A DNA stretch of 64,000 nt from DATJFQ01 sp035492775 (GCA_035492775.1 DATJIW010000090.1:1-64000); one strand, 5' to 3'; shown: positions 53,153 through 61,904, counted from the stretch's first letter. Made by a program: numbers and translations. Notes: generated by a model not told the origin, from the letters alone.

Positions 53153-53968
53153 GTGACCAAAGAAAGGTACAGGAAGGAAGACAAAAGGCCGGAAAGAGGC
53201 GGAGGAACAGCTGCGCAGTTGAAGTCGGACAGCAGGAGTGCCGAGCGGCTGCAGAAGCTGCTCTCGATGGCCGGCATAGCATCGCGCCGGCTATCCGAGG
53301 ACCTCATTCGCGAGGGCAGGGTGAGCGTCAACGGGGTCGTCATCACGGAACTCGGAACGAAAGCCGATCTCGAGCGCGACGACGTGCGGGTAGACGGCCG
53401 TCGCGTCCATGCACAGCGCCGGCTGCGCTACATTCTGCTCAACAAGCCGCGCGGATACGTGACAACGCGCCGCGATCCGCAGGGGCGCCCGACGGTGATG
53501 GACCTCCTGAAGGGCGTTCGCGAGTACGTCTACCCAGTCGGCCGCCTCGATTACGATTCGGAGGGTCTGCTGCTCCTGACGAACGACGGCGAGCTGGCGG
53601 CACGGCTCACACATCCCCGACACGAGGTCGAGCGCGTGTACGAAGCCCGCGTGCGCGGCCTGCCGGATCGGCACGCGCTGGATCGGCTCGCCCGCGGAGT
53701 CGTCGTCGATGACCGGCGGACGGCGCCCGCGCGCCTCGAACTGATGGAAGCGCGCGAGGATCAGGCGATCATCCGGATCGCGCTGCACGAAGGACGGCAG
53801 CGCCAGGTGCGCAACATGTTCGAGACCGTCGGCCATCCCGTGATCCGCCTGCGGCGGATCCGCATCGGTCCGATTGCCGACGAACGGCTGACGACCGGGT
53901 ACTGGCGCGAGCTGACGCCGGGGGAAGTCGCGCGCCTGCGGCGCGCCTGCAAATTACCGAATCCGTGA
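53153..53968 (+). CDS. Pseudouridine synthase, RsuA/RluB family
   Basis: A protein of 271 residues modifying a uridine in rRNA. A basic, disordered N-terminus is followed by an S4 RNA-binding domain (RLQKLLSMAGIASRRLSED) and a catalytic domain with VGRLDYDSEGLLLLTNDGEL, whose first Asp is catalytic. RPTVMDLLKG and HEGRQRQVRNMFETVGHPV also match. RluB versus RluF/RsuA specificity cannot be decided by eye. The start is GTG 53153. A GGTGAA-type octamer array follows the stop. Confidence 0.93.
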   Translation: MTKERYRKEDKRPERGGGTAAQLKSDSRSAERLQKLLSMAGIASRRLSEDLIREGRVSVNGVVITELGTKADLERDDVRVDGRRVHAQRRLRYILLNKPRGYVTTRRDPQGRPTVMDLLKGVREYVYPVGRLDYDSEGLLLLTNDGELAARLTHPRHEVERVYEARVRGLPDRHALDRLARGVVVDDRRTAPARLELMEAREDQAIIRIALHEGRQRQVRNMFETVGHPVIRLRRIRIGPIADERLTTGYWRELTPGEVARLRRACKLPNP

Positions 53969-54034
53969 GGTGAAATGGTGACGATGGTCTCAATGCACTG
54001 GATTCACCAACTCACCCGGTCACCAATTCGCTAA
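53968..54034. repeat. Octamer array (GGTGAAAT / CACCAACT) with inverted arms
   Basis: Plus-like octamers (GGTGAAAT, GGTGACGAT) at 53968-53985 are followed by minus-like units (CAACTCAC, CCGGTCAC, CAATTCGC) at 54004-54032. The words match the array at 6301-6403. The second arm runs into the last codon of scpB (stop TAG at 54031-54033), placing the repeat between the convergent rluB and scpB. Confidence 0.7.
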
Positions 54035-54633
54035 TTCTCGCGGCTCACCTCGAACGGCAGCGGCGAGGCGAGCTCGGGAGGCTGTCCCAGCGCGGCGGGC
54101 AGCTCGAATCCGAGCGCGTCGGCTAGCTCGTCGACCTTGGGCAGGTCGGAGATCTCGTTGAGGCCGAACCGCTCGAGGAACTCGCGCGTGGTGCCGTACA
54201 TGAACGGACGACCCACGACCGGTTTGCGGCCGACGGTCTTCACGAGTTTACGCTCGATCAACGTGGAGAGCACGCCGGTACTGCTGCTGACGCCGCGGAT
54301 CTCCGCGATCTCGGGCGCGGTCACCGGCTGGCGGTAGGCGATCACGGCCAGCGTTTCGAGCGCCTGCACCGAGAGCTTCTGCGTGGTGCGCTCGTGGAAC
54401 AGCTTGCGCACCCATTCGTGCAGCTCCGGCCGGGTGGTGAGCTGGAATCCGCCCGCGACCTCCACGATCTGCAGGCCGCCGGGGCGATCGTAGTCGGCGC
54501 GCACCGATGCGAGCGCCCCATCCACGTCATCACGAGGCTCCTCCGGAAGCAGCTTGTACAGCTGCTTTGGCGTCAGCGGTTCAGGCGATGCGAAGATCAA
54601 GGCTTCGATGATTGGCTTCAGGTGGTCTGACAT
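54031..54633 (-). CDS. scpB: Segregation and condensation protein B
   Basis: A 200-residue protein with two winged-helix domains typical of ScpB: LKPIIEALIFASPEPLTPKQ and TTQKLSVQALETLAVIAYRQ, VTAPEIAEIRGVSSSTGVL, KTVGRKPVVGRPFMYGTTRE. It dimerises and clamps ScpA in the SMC-ScpAB condensin, organising newly replicated chromosomes. It lies 12 bp after scpA, which is co-transcribed. smc is not in the window. Confidence 0.95.
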   Translation of the reverse strand: MSDHLKPIIEALIFASPEPLTPKQLYKLLPEEPRDDVDGALASVRADYDRPGGLQIVEVAGGFQLTTRPELHEWVRKLFHERTTQKLSVQALETLAVIAYRQPVTAPEIAEIRGVSSSTGVLSTLIERKLVKTVGRKPVVGRPFMYGTTREFLERFGLNEISDLPKVDELADALGFELPAALGQPPELASPLPFEVSREN

Positions 54634-54645
54634 GCTCGTGACTTT

Positions 54646-55479
54646 CTATTCGTCCCGTTCGGCGAGAAGCTCGGTCTTCGCCGTGCGCTCGGCGTGCACC
54701 TGCTCCGGATCGTGCAGGGGTCGCGGCGCATCGGCGGGCCGCGCCCGCTTGTAAACGCGGATGGGCGCGAGATTGCCGCCCTGGAATACGCGGATCAATT
54801 TCAGCCGGATCATCTCGAGAATTGCGAGAAACGTCACCACCAGTCCGGCTCTGGTCTGGATGTCGGCGAACAGATCCTCGAACCCGCAAGCCTCCGTTTC
54901 CGACAAGCGTGAGAGCAGCTGCTCGATGCGCTCCTCGATCGGGATCTGCTCGGTCGGCAGATACATCTTCGGCCTTGCCTTCGCGCGTTCGACCACGGCG
55001 CGGAATGCCGAGATGAGGCTGAACAGATCGACTTCGACCTCCGGCTCCGGCGGTTCACCGGCGATCCGCGCGATCGGGCCGTCCGGGCGTGTCCACTGCG
55101 CGCTCCGGAGCGTCTCGCGTTCGTGCAGCAGTTCGGCGGCCGCCTTGAATTTCTGGTGTTCCAGCAGGCGCCGCACGAGCGCTTCGCGCGGATCCTCTTC
55201 CGGATCGTCCTGCGTCGGGTCGGGCCGCGGCAGCAGCATCCGCGACTTGATGTGAATCAGGGTCGCCGCCATCACCAGGAACTCGCCGGCGACATCCAGG
55301 TTCAATTCCTGCATCACGTCGATGTACTCCATGTACTGCGACGTGATGAGGACGATGGGAATGTCGTAGATGCTGACCTCGTTCGTCTTGATGAGGTGCA
55401 GCAGCAGATCGAGCGGACCCTCGAAATTCTGCAGGCGGACCGGATACGCCTCGAGGATCGACTCAAATTCCTGTTCCAT
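54646..55479 (-). CDS. scpA: Segregation and condensation protein A
   Basis: A 277-residue kleisin. The N-terminal segment (YPVRLQNFEGPLDLLLHLIK, EVSIYDIPIVLITSQYMEYI) binds SMC. A central helical stretch VAGEFLVMAATLIHIKSRML and a C-terminal winged helix (VTFLAILEMIRLKLIRVFQGG) complete the family pattern. It closes the SMC ring together with ScpB. The C-terminus has a 40-residue charged extension. It sits 8 bp after the trpS stop, so trpS, scpA and scpB are probably one transcript. Confidence 0.95.
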   Translation of the reverse strand: MEQEFESILEAYPVRLQNFEGPLDLLLHLIKTNEVSIYDIPIVLITSQYMEYIDVMQELNLDVAGEFLVMAATLIHIKSRMLLPRPDPTQDDPEEDPREALVRRLLEHQKFKAAAELLHERETLRSAQWTRPDGPIARIAGEPPEPEVEVDLFSLISAFRAVVERAKARPKMYLPTEQIPIEERIEQLLSRLSETEACGFEDLFADIQTRAGLVVTFLAILEMIRLKLIRVFQGGNLAPIRVYKRARPADAPRPLHDPEQVHAERTAKTELLAERDE

Positions 55480-55487
55480 GGTCAGAC

Positions 55488-56486
55488 CTACTCGTAGCGG
55501 AGGTTGACGGCCGACCGTGCACGTTCGATCGTCTCGCAGGCGATGCGGCGCGCCTTCCGCGATCCGTCGTGCAGCACGTCCTTGACGTAATCGGGGCGGG
55601 CCAGGAGGTCCGCGCGGCGGGCGCGGATCGGATCGAGGTGCGCGTTCAGCGCCTTCGCGAGTTTCATTTTCACTTCGACGTCGCCGACACGTCCCTCACG
55701 ATAACGGGTCTTGAGGTCGTCGACTTCAGCGGTATCCGGATTGAAAGTGTCGTGATAGGTGAAGACAGGATTGCCCTCCACCGTGCCCGGTATATCCGCC
55801 CGGATGCGTTTGGGATCCGTATACATCGACCGCACCCGTCTGGTCACCATCTCGGCGTCGTCGGAGAGCAGGATCGTGTTGCCGAGGCTCTTGCTCATCT
55901 TCCGATCGCCATCGAGGCCTGGCAGCCGCGACATCTTCGTGAGCAGCGGCTGAGGCTCGACGAGCGTGTCGGCCTTGAAGAAGTTGTTGAACCGGCGCAC
56001 CGCCTCGCGGGCCAGTTCGAGATGCGCCACCTGGTCCTCGCCGACAGGGACGAAGCGCGCGTCGTACATGGCGACGTCCGCTGTCTGGAGCAGCGGATAT
56101 CCGAGAAAGCCGAACGTCGAGAGATCCTTTTCCTTCAGGTTCTCCTGCTGTTCCTTGTACGTCGGGACTCGTTCGAGCCACGGCACGGGCACGACCATCG
56201 ACAGCAGCACGAACAGCTCGGCGTGTTCCGGAACGAGCGACTGAACGAAGAACGTGCTCTTCTCCGGATCCAGTCCGGCGGCGATCCAATCGACCACCAT
56301 GTCGTACGCGTAATCGACGAGCGGACCCGTGTTCTCGTACTCGCTCGTCAGCGCGTGCCAGTCGGCAACGAAGTAAAAGCAGTCGTACTTGTCCTGGAGA
56401 GCAACCCAGTTGCTCAGCGCGCCGACGAGATGTCCCAGGTGGAGCTTGCCGGTCGGGCGCATACCGGAGACAACGCGCGGCTTCAC
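55488..56486 (-). CDS. trpS: Tryptophan--tRNA ligase
   Basis: A protein of 332 residues, class I synthetase of minimal size. The HIGH motif is in RVVSGMRPTGKLHLGHLVGA, followed by LQDKYDCFYFVADWHALTSE and a KMSKS motif in DGDRKMSKSLGNTILL. TADVAMYDARFVPVGEDQV is typical of bacterial TrpRS. The GTG 56486 overlaps the stop of the upstream M50 protease gene (GTGA). The open frame to 57032 is a different reading of the protease gene and rejected. Confidence 0.95.
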   Translation of the reverse strand: MKPRVVSGMRPTGKLHLGHLVGALSNWVALQDKYDCFYFVADWHALTSEYENTGPLVDYAYDMVVDWIAAGLDPEKSTFFVQSLVPEHAELFVLLSMVVPVPWLERVPTYKEQQENLKEKDLSTFGFLGYPLLQTADVAMYDARFVPVGEDQVAHLELAREAVRRFNNFFKADTLVEPQPLLTKMSRLPGLDGDRKMSKSLGNTILLSDDAEMVTRRVRSMYTDPKRIRADIPGTVEGNPVFTYHDTFNPDTAEVDDLKTRYREGRVGDVEVKMKLAKALNAHLDPIRARRADLLARPDYVKDVLHDGSRKARRIACETIERARSAVNLRYE

Positions 56487-57112
56487 GGAAGGAGGATCCT
56501 CATAAACAGATTCGTCGGCGGCATGATCATCGCCGAGGCGATCCCGCTCAGGAGCAGCGCATAGAGCACCACGAACCCGTACTGGCGAAGCTGCGCGAAG
56601 GCGGCGGCTGCGCGCGGCGGGAGCAGACCCAGCAGCACGTTGCCGCCGTCGAGGGGCGGCACGGGGATCAGGTTGAAGAACGCCAGCAGGAGATTGATTT
56701 CCACGGCCGTCAGCAGCGCATTGAGCAGCAGGCCGCCGACGTCGCCATGGGCCAGCGCGACCATGACGCGAAGCACGATGGCGGCGGCCAGCGCCTGCAG
56801 GAGGTTGCTCACGGGACCCGCCGCCGCGACCAGCATGAAATCGCGGCGCGGATGTCTCAGGTTGCGCGAGTTCACCGGCACCGGCTTGGCCCACCCGATG
56901 ATTGGAATGTGACTGAGTGCCGCGACGAGCGGCAGGATGATCGTGCCGATCAAATCGATATGCGCGAGCGGATTCAGGGACACGCGCCCCAGCAGGCGAG
57001 CAGTGGGATCGCCGAGTGCATCCGCCGTCCACGCGTGGGCGGCTTCATGAATCGTCAGCGACAGCAGGAGCACGCCGAAGCCGATGGCCACGGCAAGAAA
57101 ATCGATAGTCAA
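56483..57112 (-). CDS. Site-2 protease family (M50) membrane metalloprotease
   Basis: A 209-residue integral membrane protease with five to six transmembrane helices. The zinc motif HExxH is H22-E-A-A-H26 (LTIHEAAHAWTADALGDPTA), the third ligand motif is FFNLIPVPPLDGGNVLLG (NxxPxxxLDGG) and GRVSLNPLAHIDLIGTIILP is conserved. It belongs to the minimal S2P group without PDZ or CBS domains and probably cleaves transmembrane substrates within the bilayer. It is coupled to trpS by a 4-bp overlap. Confidence 0.93.
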   Translation of the reverse strand: MTIDFLAVAIGFGVLLLSLTIHEAAHAWTADALGDPTARLLGRVSLNPLAHIDLIGTIILPLVAALSHIPIIGWAKPVPVNSRNLRHPRRDFMLVAAAGPVSNLLQALAAAIVLRVMVALAHGDVGGLLLNALLTAVEINLLLAFFNLIPVPPLDGGNVLLGLLPPRAAAAFAQLRQYGFVVLYALLLSGIASAMIMPPTNLFMRILLP

Positions 57113-57156
57113 GGGGCGAACAGGACGGTTAAGGATACGCGGAAACTACTGATTGT

Positions 57157-58992
57157 TCAAGAATTTGCGAAATGCGCAAGGACGGCGTCCGCGCATTTCG
57201 CGCCGACGACCGCCGTGAGTTCCTCGCGGTTCGCGCGCCGGACGCCGGCCAGGCTCCCGAACGCGCGCAGCAGCGCGTTGCGGCGGCGGGGGCCGATGCC
57301 CCCAATCCGATCCAGGTCCGATCGCAGATCGCGCTTTGCGCGCGACGCGCGGTGGAACGTGACCGCAAACCGGTGCGCCTCGTCCCGTATCCGGCGAATC
57401 AACAACAGCGCAGGGCCGTCCTCCGCGAGCGCGATGGGCTCGTCACGTTCGCGGGTGAACAGCAGCTCTTCTTTCTTCGCGATGCCGACCGCCATCAGAC
57501 GCGAGAGCCCGAGCTCCTCCAGCGCGGCGTAAGCCGCCCCGAGCTGCCCTTTTCCGCCGTCGATGAGAATCAGGTCGGGAAACGGCCCGCCGGTCTCCAT
57601 GACTTTCCGATACCGCCGCAGCACGACCTCCCGCATGGAGGCGAAGTCGTCGTGGAAGGCGGATGCCGGGTCGGATTTCTGTCCTCGAATCCGAAACTTC
57701 CGATACTCGCTCCGCTTCATGCGGCCGTCCTCGCAGACCACCATCGAAGCGACGGTTTCGCTGCCCTGAATCGTCGAAATGTCGAAGCACTCGATCCGGC
57801 GCGGGATCGCGGGCAGGGACAGCACCACGCGCAGCGTTTCCAGCGCGTCGTAATGCGCCGCGACGTTCTCGTTGAACCGCGTCTGGTAGGCGACGTTCGC
57901 GTTGCGTGCCGCGAGTTCCAGCAGGCCACGCTTTTCGCCGCGGCGGGGCACCAGCAGCCGCACACGGTGCGCGGATCGATCCGTCAGCCAGGCCTCCAGC
58001 ATCTCGGTGTCCTGAGCACTCAGCTGGATCGGCAGGTGGATCTCGGGCGGCGCCTCGCGGTCGTCGTAGAACTGCTCGATCGCAGCTTGCAGGACATCCT
58101 GCTCGGACGACATCGCATCGCCCGACGGCGCGTCCGTGACCAGCTCGGAACGCTCGAGGACCTTTCCGCCACGGACCTGAAACACCTGGACGACGGCGCC
58201 GGCAGGCCCCACTTTGAGACCGAAGGCATCTCGGTCGCCCAGCTCGGTCCCGGTCATCTTCTGCTGCCGATGACGCAGCGTCTCGATCACTCTGATCGCG
58301 TCGCGCAGCTGCGCCGCCCGCTCGAAGCGCTCCTCGCCGGATGCCTCCGTCATGTCGCGCGTCAGGCGTTCCACGAGTTCGTCGTTGCGGCCTTCGAGAA
58401 ACAGTCGTGTGTGCTGGACGGCCACGGCATACTCCTCGGCTGCGCAGATTTCGCGCACGCACGGCGCGATGCATCGCTTGATGTCGTATTCGAGGCACGG
58501 CCGCCCGCGTTCACCCGTGATGATCTCGTTGCACGAGCGAATGCCGAACAGGCGGTGCGTCAACTCCATCGTCCGGCGGCCAAGCTTGGCGGGCATGAAC
58601 GGACCCGCGTAGTAATGGTCGTCTTTTTCGACCCGCCGTGCGACGAGCACGCGGGGAAATGATTCTCCGGTCGTGAGCTGCAGGTAGGGATAGTTCTTGT
58701 CGTCGCGGAGGAGGATGTTGTACTTTGGCGCCCGCTGCTTGATCAGGTGGTTTTCGAGGGCGAGCGCCTCGACGACGGAGTCGGTGACGATCGTCTCGAG
58801 GCGGGCCGCTTCACGCAGCAGCGCGTCGTGACGCGGACTCATCCCCTGCGCCCCGAGATAGCTCCGCACGCGATCGCGCAGCACCCGCGCCTTCCCGACG
58901 TACAGAGTCTCCCCCGAGTCGTTGTAATAGAGATAGACCCCGGGCTGCTCCGGCAGGCGGGCGATCTGGGCCTTGAGGTCCTGGATCGGCAT
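57157..58992 (-). CDS. uvrC: Excinuclease ABC subunit C
   Basis: A 611-residue nucleotide-excision repair nuclease. The N-terminal GIY-YIG endonuclease (VYLYYNDSGETLYVGKARVL) makes the 3' incision. A Cys-rich segment (GRPCLEYDIKRCIAPCV) and a UVR helix pair bind UvrB. The RNase H-like 5' nuclease has IECFDISTIQGSETVASMVV and DLILIDGGKGQLGAA. The tandem helix-hairpin-helix is IGGIGPRRRNALLRAFGSLA. Length and order are standard. It starts at ATG 58992 and is divergent from the CDP-alcohol phosphatidyltransferase gene. Confidence 0.96.
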   Translation of the reverse strand: MPIQDLKAQIARLPEQPGVYLYYNDSGETLYVGKARVLRDRVRSYLGAQGMSPRHDALLREAARLETIVTDSVVEALALENHLIKQRAPKYNILLRDDKNYPYLQLTTGESFPRVLVARRVEKDDHYYAGPFMPAKLGRRTMELTHRLFGIRSCNEIITGERGRPCLEYDIKRCIAPCVREICAAEEYAVAVQHTRLFLEGRNDELVERLTRDMTEASGEERFERAAQLRDAIRVIETLRHRQQKMTGTELGDRDAFGLKVGPAGAVVQVFQVRGGKVLERSELVTDAPSGDAMSSEQDVLQAAIEQFYDDREAPPEIHLPIQLSAQDTEMLEAWLTDRSAHRVRLLVPRRGEKRGLLELAARNANVAYQTRFNENVAAHYDALETLRVVLSLPAIPRRIECFDISTIQGSETVASMVVCEDGRMKRSEYRKFRIRGQKSDPASAFHDDFASMREVVLRRYRKVMETGGPFPDLILIDGGKGQLGAAYAALEELGLSRLMAVGIAKKEELLFTRERDEPIALAEDGPALLLIRRIRDEAHRFAVTFHRASRAKRDLRSDLDRIGGIGPRRRNALLRAFGSLAGVRRANREELTAVVGAKCADAVLAHFANS

Positions 58993-59047
58993 AGACTACA
59001 CTGTGACGTTTTCGTCGAACGTCTGAACCCTTCATTATACCAGCGGC

Positions 59048-59650
59048 ATGACCTTCACCGGGCTCATCGGGCGGATCTGCATGTTTCCGCTGCGCGCGAT
59101 CATCAATGCGTGCGTCGCGCTCCGGATCCACCCGAACATTCTTACCTTCGTCGGCGTGCTCATCAACGTGGCGGCGGCCGCCGAACTCGCGTCGGGCCAT
59201 TTCGTGGTCGCGGGGATCATCATGGTGGTCGCCAACATCTTCGACTTCATCGACGGCAAGGTCGCAGTCGAGCTCTCCGCCGTCAGCAAGTTCGGGGGGT
59301 TCTGGGATTCGGTCATCGACCGCTTCTCGGACATCGCGCTCTTCATCGGCCTCATTTATTTGTACTCGCACATGGGCCGTACCGATTACGTGATGGTCGC
59401 GTCGCTCGCGATGATGTTCGCGATCATGACCAGTTATACCCGCGCACGCGCGGAGTCGCTCATCGCAAAGTGCAAGGTCGGTTTCATGGAGCGCCCCGAG
59501 CGGATCGTGCTCTTCATGATCGGCGCGTTCACGAACCGGATGGCGGGCGTGCTGTGGGTGATTCTGGTGCTGTCGATTTTCACCGTCGCCGACCGCGTGA
59601 TCCACACCTACCGCGAGCTGCGGCACGACAGCCGCGAGGCGCTCGCATGA
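59048..59650 (+). CDS. CDP-alcohol phosphatidyltransferase family protein
   Basis: A 200-residue membrane protein with about six helices. The family motif D-x2-D-G-x2-A-R-x8-G-x3-D-x3-D appears as DFIDGKVAVELSAVSKFGG then FWDSVIDRFSD: the four Asp residues and both Gly are present, but the Arg of the AR pair is Val. It should transfer a phosphatidyl group from CDP-diacylglycerol (or a related donor) to an alcohol, as in phosphatidylglycerophosphate or phosphatidylinositol-phosphate synthesis; the acceptor is unknown. The stop overlaps the ATG of a small membrane protein gene. Confidence 0.88.
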   Translation: MTFTGLIGRICMFPLRAIINACVALRIHPNILTFVGVLINVAAAAELASGHFVVAGIIMVVANIFDFIDGKVAVELSAVSKFGGFWDSVIDRFSDIALFIGLIYLYSHMGRTDYVMVASLAMMFAIMTSYTRARAESLIAKCKVGFMERPERIVLFMIGAFTNRMAGVLWVILVLSIFTVADRVIHTYRELRHDSREALA

Positions 59651-59844
59651 AGAACCCGGCCGCTCTGCCCGCCCGGATTCTGTGGAACGCATTCTTCTGG
59701 ACCTACGAGCGCGCGAGCTGGCAGTACGACGTGATGGTCATCGCCATCCTGGCGTTCGTCTGGCTCGTACCGCCGGACTGGCTCAAGGATCCGACGGCGC
59801 ACGGCACCGGGCCCATTGGCTGGATCCTGGAGCGGATGCGATGA
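59647..59844 (+). CDS. Small membrane protein coupled to CDP-alcohol phosphatidyltransferase
   Basis: A 65-residue protein with one clear transmembrane helix (YDVMVIAILAFVWLVPPDWL) and a Trp-rich N-terminus (LWNAFFWTYERASWQY). Its ATG overlaps the preceding stop (ATGA), strongly suggesting a real, co-translated gene. It could be a partner or topology subunit of the transferase. No known family is recognised. Confidence 0.75.
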   Translation: MKNPAALPARILWNAFFWTYERASWQYDVMVIAILAFVWLVPPDWLKDPTAHGTGPIGWILERMR

Positions 59845-59847
59845 CGC

Positions 59848-60414
59848 TCACACATCGTCGCGTTCGTCGTGCGCTCCGAGGTCGAGCGTCTTGCCGGTGA
59901 AATGAATGTCGTGCGCGGCGATCTTGTCGCGCAACACGCGTCGGGCCTCGCCATAGAGGCGATGTGGAACGGTCAGCCGGCGCGCGAAATTCTTCCAGCG
60001 ATACATCAACACGAGCGTGACGGGCGGTCCCTCGCGCCACGTCAGGCCCCCGATGCGTGAATACGGCAGGAACCCACCGTCCGTCCACACGCCGTCCTCG
60101 TAGAATCCGCGCCTGATCTCCAGGCTCATCGGCATCGCATACACGTAATACACGAGCATCATCGTTTCGCCGAATACCTGCGTGGGATAGACACGCAGCA
60201 CGGCAAGCTTGTAGACGATGAGGATGCCGAGCAGGGCTCCGACGCCGAGGAACAGCCGGTAGAACGGAGGACGCACGGCGGGCCATGTCAGCAGCGACGT
60301 GCGACGGAGGCGCCGATAGCGGATGACCTGCGCGAAGAGGCGGACGTTCAGGACGAGAAACCCGGCACCGAGGAAGATCAGCAGCCGCGGCAGCAGCCTG
60401 TCATCGATGACCAC
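59848..60414 (-). CDS. Uncharacterised membrane protein
   Basis: A 188-residue protein with one or two N-terminal helices (PRLLIFLGAGFLVLNVRLFAQ) and another near residues 52-72 (LFLGVGALLGILIVYKLAVL). A soluble C-terminal part is beta-rich (FYEDGVWTDGGFLPYSRIGG, VTLVLMYRWKNFARRLTVP). This layout resembles small PH-like or YcxB-like membrane proteins of unknown function. It converges on the small membrane gene, ending 3 bp after it. Confidence 0.65.
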   Translation of the reverse strand: MVIDDRLLPRLLIFLGAGFLVLNVRLFAQVIRYRRLRRTSLLTWPAVRPPFYRLFLGVGALLGILIVYKLAVLRVYPTQVFGETMMLVYYVYAMPMSLEIRRGFYEDGVWTDGGFLPYSRIGGLTWREGPPVTLVLMYRWKNFARRLTVPHRLYGEARRVLRDKIAAHDIHFTGKTLDLGAHDERDDV

Positions 60415-60445
60415 GGGCGCCTGTCGAGAACCGGAAGTTGGACCT

Positions 60446-60537
60446 GGATTGGGAGTTTGGGAGTTGGGATCGGGGGTTAGACCTGAACTGCGCGTTGGAC
60501 CTGAATTGGGAGTTGGGAATTGGGAGTTGGGAGTTAA
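60446..60537 (+). repeat. Heptamer array (TGGGAGT/TGGACCT)
   Basis: About thirteen 7-bp units fill most of the gap between tdk and the preceding membrane gene. Within it a larger unit, TTGGACC-TGAATTG-GGAGTT, recurs about 58 bp apart. Confidence 0.85.
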
Positions 60538-60550
60538 TCACCACGATACC

Positions 60551-61120
60551 CTACTGCCCGAGCCGTGGATCGAAGCAATGCCGGCATCTCGCTTCGTAAG
60601 TGCCCTGCGCCCCGACGAGCACCCGCTCGCTGCTCGCGACGAGCCGCTGCGTGTGGTTGGCGGGCGCACCGCAGACCATGCAGATCGCCAGCGTCTTCGA
60701 GATGTATTCAGCGATCGCGAGCAGCTGCGGCATCGGCTCGAACGGCTTGCCCAGATAGTCCTGATCGAGCCCGGCGACGATGACGCGTTTGCCCTGATCG
60801 GCGAGCGTCGTGCACACGGCGGGCAGCTCGACATCGAAGAACTGCCCCTCGTCGATCCCGACGACGTCGGTCTCCGGGCGCACTTTCTCCAGCAGCTCGC
60901 GCGAGCTCGACACGTTCTCGGCTTCGATCCGCATGGCGCTGTGCGAGGTGACGTGGTCCTCGCCGTAACGGTCGTCGATCCGCGGCTTGAAGATCTGGAC
61001 TCGCTGGCGGGCAATCTGGGCGCGGCGGAGACGGCGGATCAACTCCTCACTCTTGCCGCTGAACATGCTGCCGGCGATGACTTCAATCCAGCCGCCGGTG
61101 GGCCTGTGGGTGATCTCCAT
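60551..61120 (-). CDS. tdk: Thymidine kinase
   Basis: A protein of 189 residues, type II thymidine kinase. The P-loop is IEVIAGSMFSGKSEELIRRL, the DEGQ motif VVGIDEGQFFDVELPAV (metal/Glu base) and the lasso region SVCG-like ICMVCGAPANHTQRLV followed by EARCRHC, giving a zinc-binding Cys set. It salvages thymidine to dTMP. ATG 61120 is chosen over the open frame to 61162, whose first 14 residues come from the TGGGAGT array (WELS). A long hairpin of heptamers separates it from efp. Confidence 0.93.
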   Translation of the reverse strand: MEITHRPTGGWIEVIAGSMFSGKSEELIRRLRRAQIARQRVQIFKPRIDDRYGEDHVTSHSAMRIEAENVSSSRELLEKVRPETDVVGIDEGQFFDVELPAVCTTLADQGKRVIVAGLDQDYLGKPFEPMPQLLAIAEYISKTLAICMVCGAPANHTQRLVASSERVLVGAQGTYEARCRHCFDPRLGQ

Positions 61121-61138
61121 ATGTGGACGGGCAATGCT

Positions 61139-61234
61139 CAACTCCCAACTCCCAATTCCCAACTCCCGATTGTTCAGGGCCGACGCCGAATTCGAGGTCG
61201 AATTGGGAATTGGGAGTTGGGAATTGGGAGTTGA
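61139..61234. repeat. Inverted heptamer arms between efp and tdk
   Basis: 61139-61170 (CAACTCC-type units) and 61201-61233 (TGGGAAT/TGGGAGT units) are near-perfect complements. They could form a hairpin of about 30 bp with a 30-nt loop. The hairpin has a short A tract on one side (GTTGAAAAAATG at 61231), which reads as a T tract in the minus transcript preceding the stem, not following it. A classic Rho-independent terminator for efp is therefore not certain. Confidence 0.85.
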
Positions 61235-61252
61235 AAAAATGCCCGCAAAGAT

Positions 61253-61816
61253 TCAAATCTTCCGAAGATACTCTCCCGTTTCGGTATTCACGCGCACCGC
61301 GTCGCCGATGTTGATGAACGGCGGCACTTGCACGACGAGACCGGTCTCGAGCGTGGCTGGCTTGACCTGGGCGCTCGCCGTCGCACCCTTGATGCCGGGT
61401 ACCGTCTCGACGACTTTCAGATCGACGGCCTGCGGCAGTTCGATGCCGACCGGCTCGGCGCCGTAGAACTCGACGGTGATGGTCGCGTCGGGCACGAGGT
61501 AGTTCGCGGCGTCGCCGAGCACTTCCGCGTCGATGTGCAGCTGCTCGTACGTCGACGTGTCCATGAAGTGATACGAGTCGCCGTCCTTGTACAGGTACTG
61601 CATCTCGCGCTCGTCGAGGACGGCGCGTTCGAGAGAGTCTTCCGACCGCAGCTTCTGGTCCGAGAGCGAGCCGTTCCGGATGTTCCGGAACTTGGCACGC
61701 ACGAATCCACGCAGGTTGCCGGGGGTGACGTGCTGCAGGTCGAGAACCCGGTAGAGGTCGTTCTCGAGCTTGACGAGCATGCCCTTCTTCAGTCGTGTCG
61801 CTTGAATCGAAGCCAT
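61253..61816 (-). CDS. efp: Elongation factor P
   Basis: A 187-residue, three-domain protein that relieves ribosome stalling at poly-proline. The start MASIQATRLKKGMLVKLEND and the C-terminal EF-P motif (TGLVVQVPPFINIGDAVRVN) are standard. The loop reaching the peptidyl-transferase centre, PGKGQA in E. coli, reads TPGNLRGFVRAK: the modifiable Lys34 position is Asn34, with Arg36 nearby. This resembles EF-P subtypes that use no lysine modification, or one not yet identified. It is encoded just upstream of tdk; an Hsp20 gene is divergent. Confidence 0.94.
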   Translation of the reverse strand: MASIQATRLKKGMLVKLENDLYRVLDLQHVTPGNLRGFVRAKFRNIRNGSLSDQKLRSEDSLERAVLDEREMQYLYKDGDSYHFMDTSTYEQLHIDAEVLGDAANYLVPDATITVEFYGAEPVGIELPQAVDLKVVETVPGIKGATASAQVKPATLETGLVVQVPPFINIGDAVRVNTETGEYLRKI

Positions 61817-61904
61817 GATCCCTGCCGCGCACCGGTCGTGCGCCCAAACCTCACGATGTTAGCATGCCTCGCCCGGCCGCGGCTCGTAGTGCTACGATCG
61901 ACGC

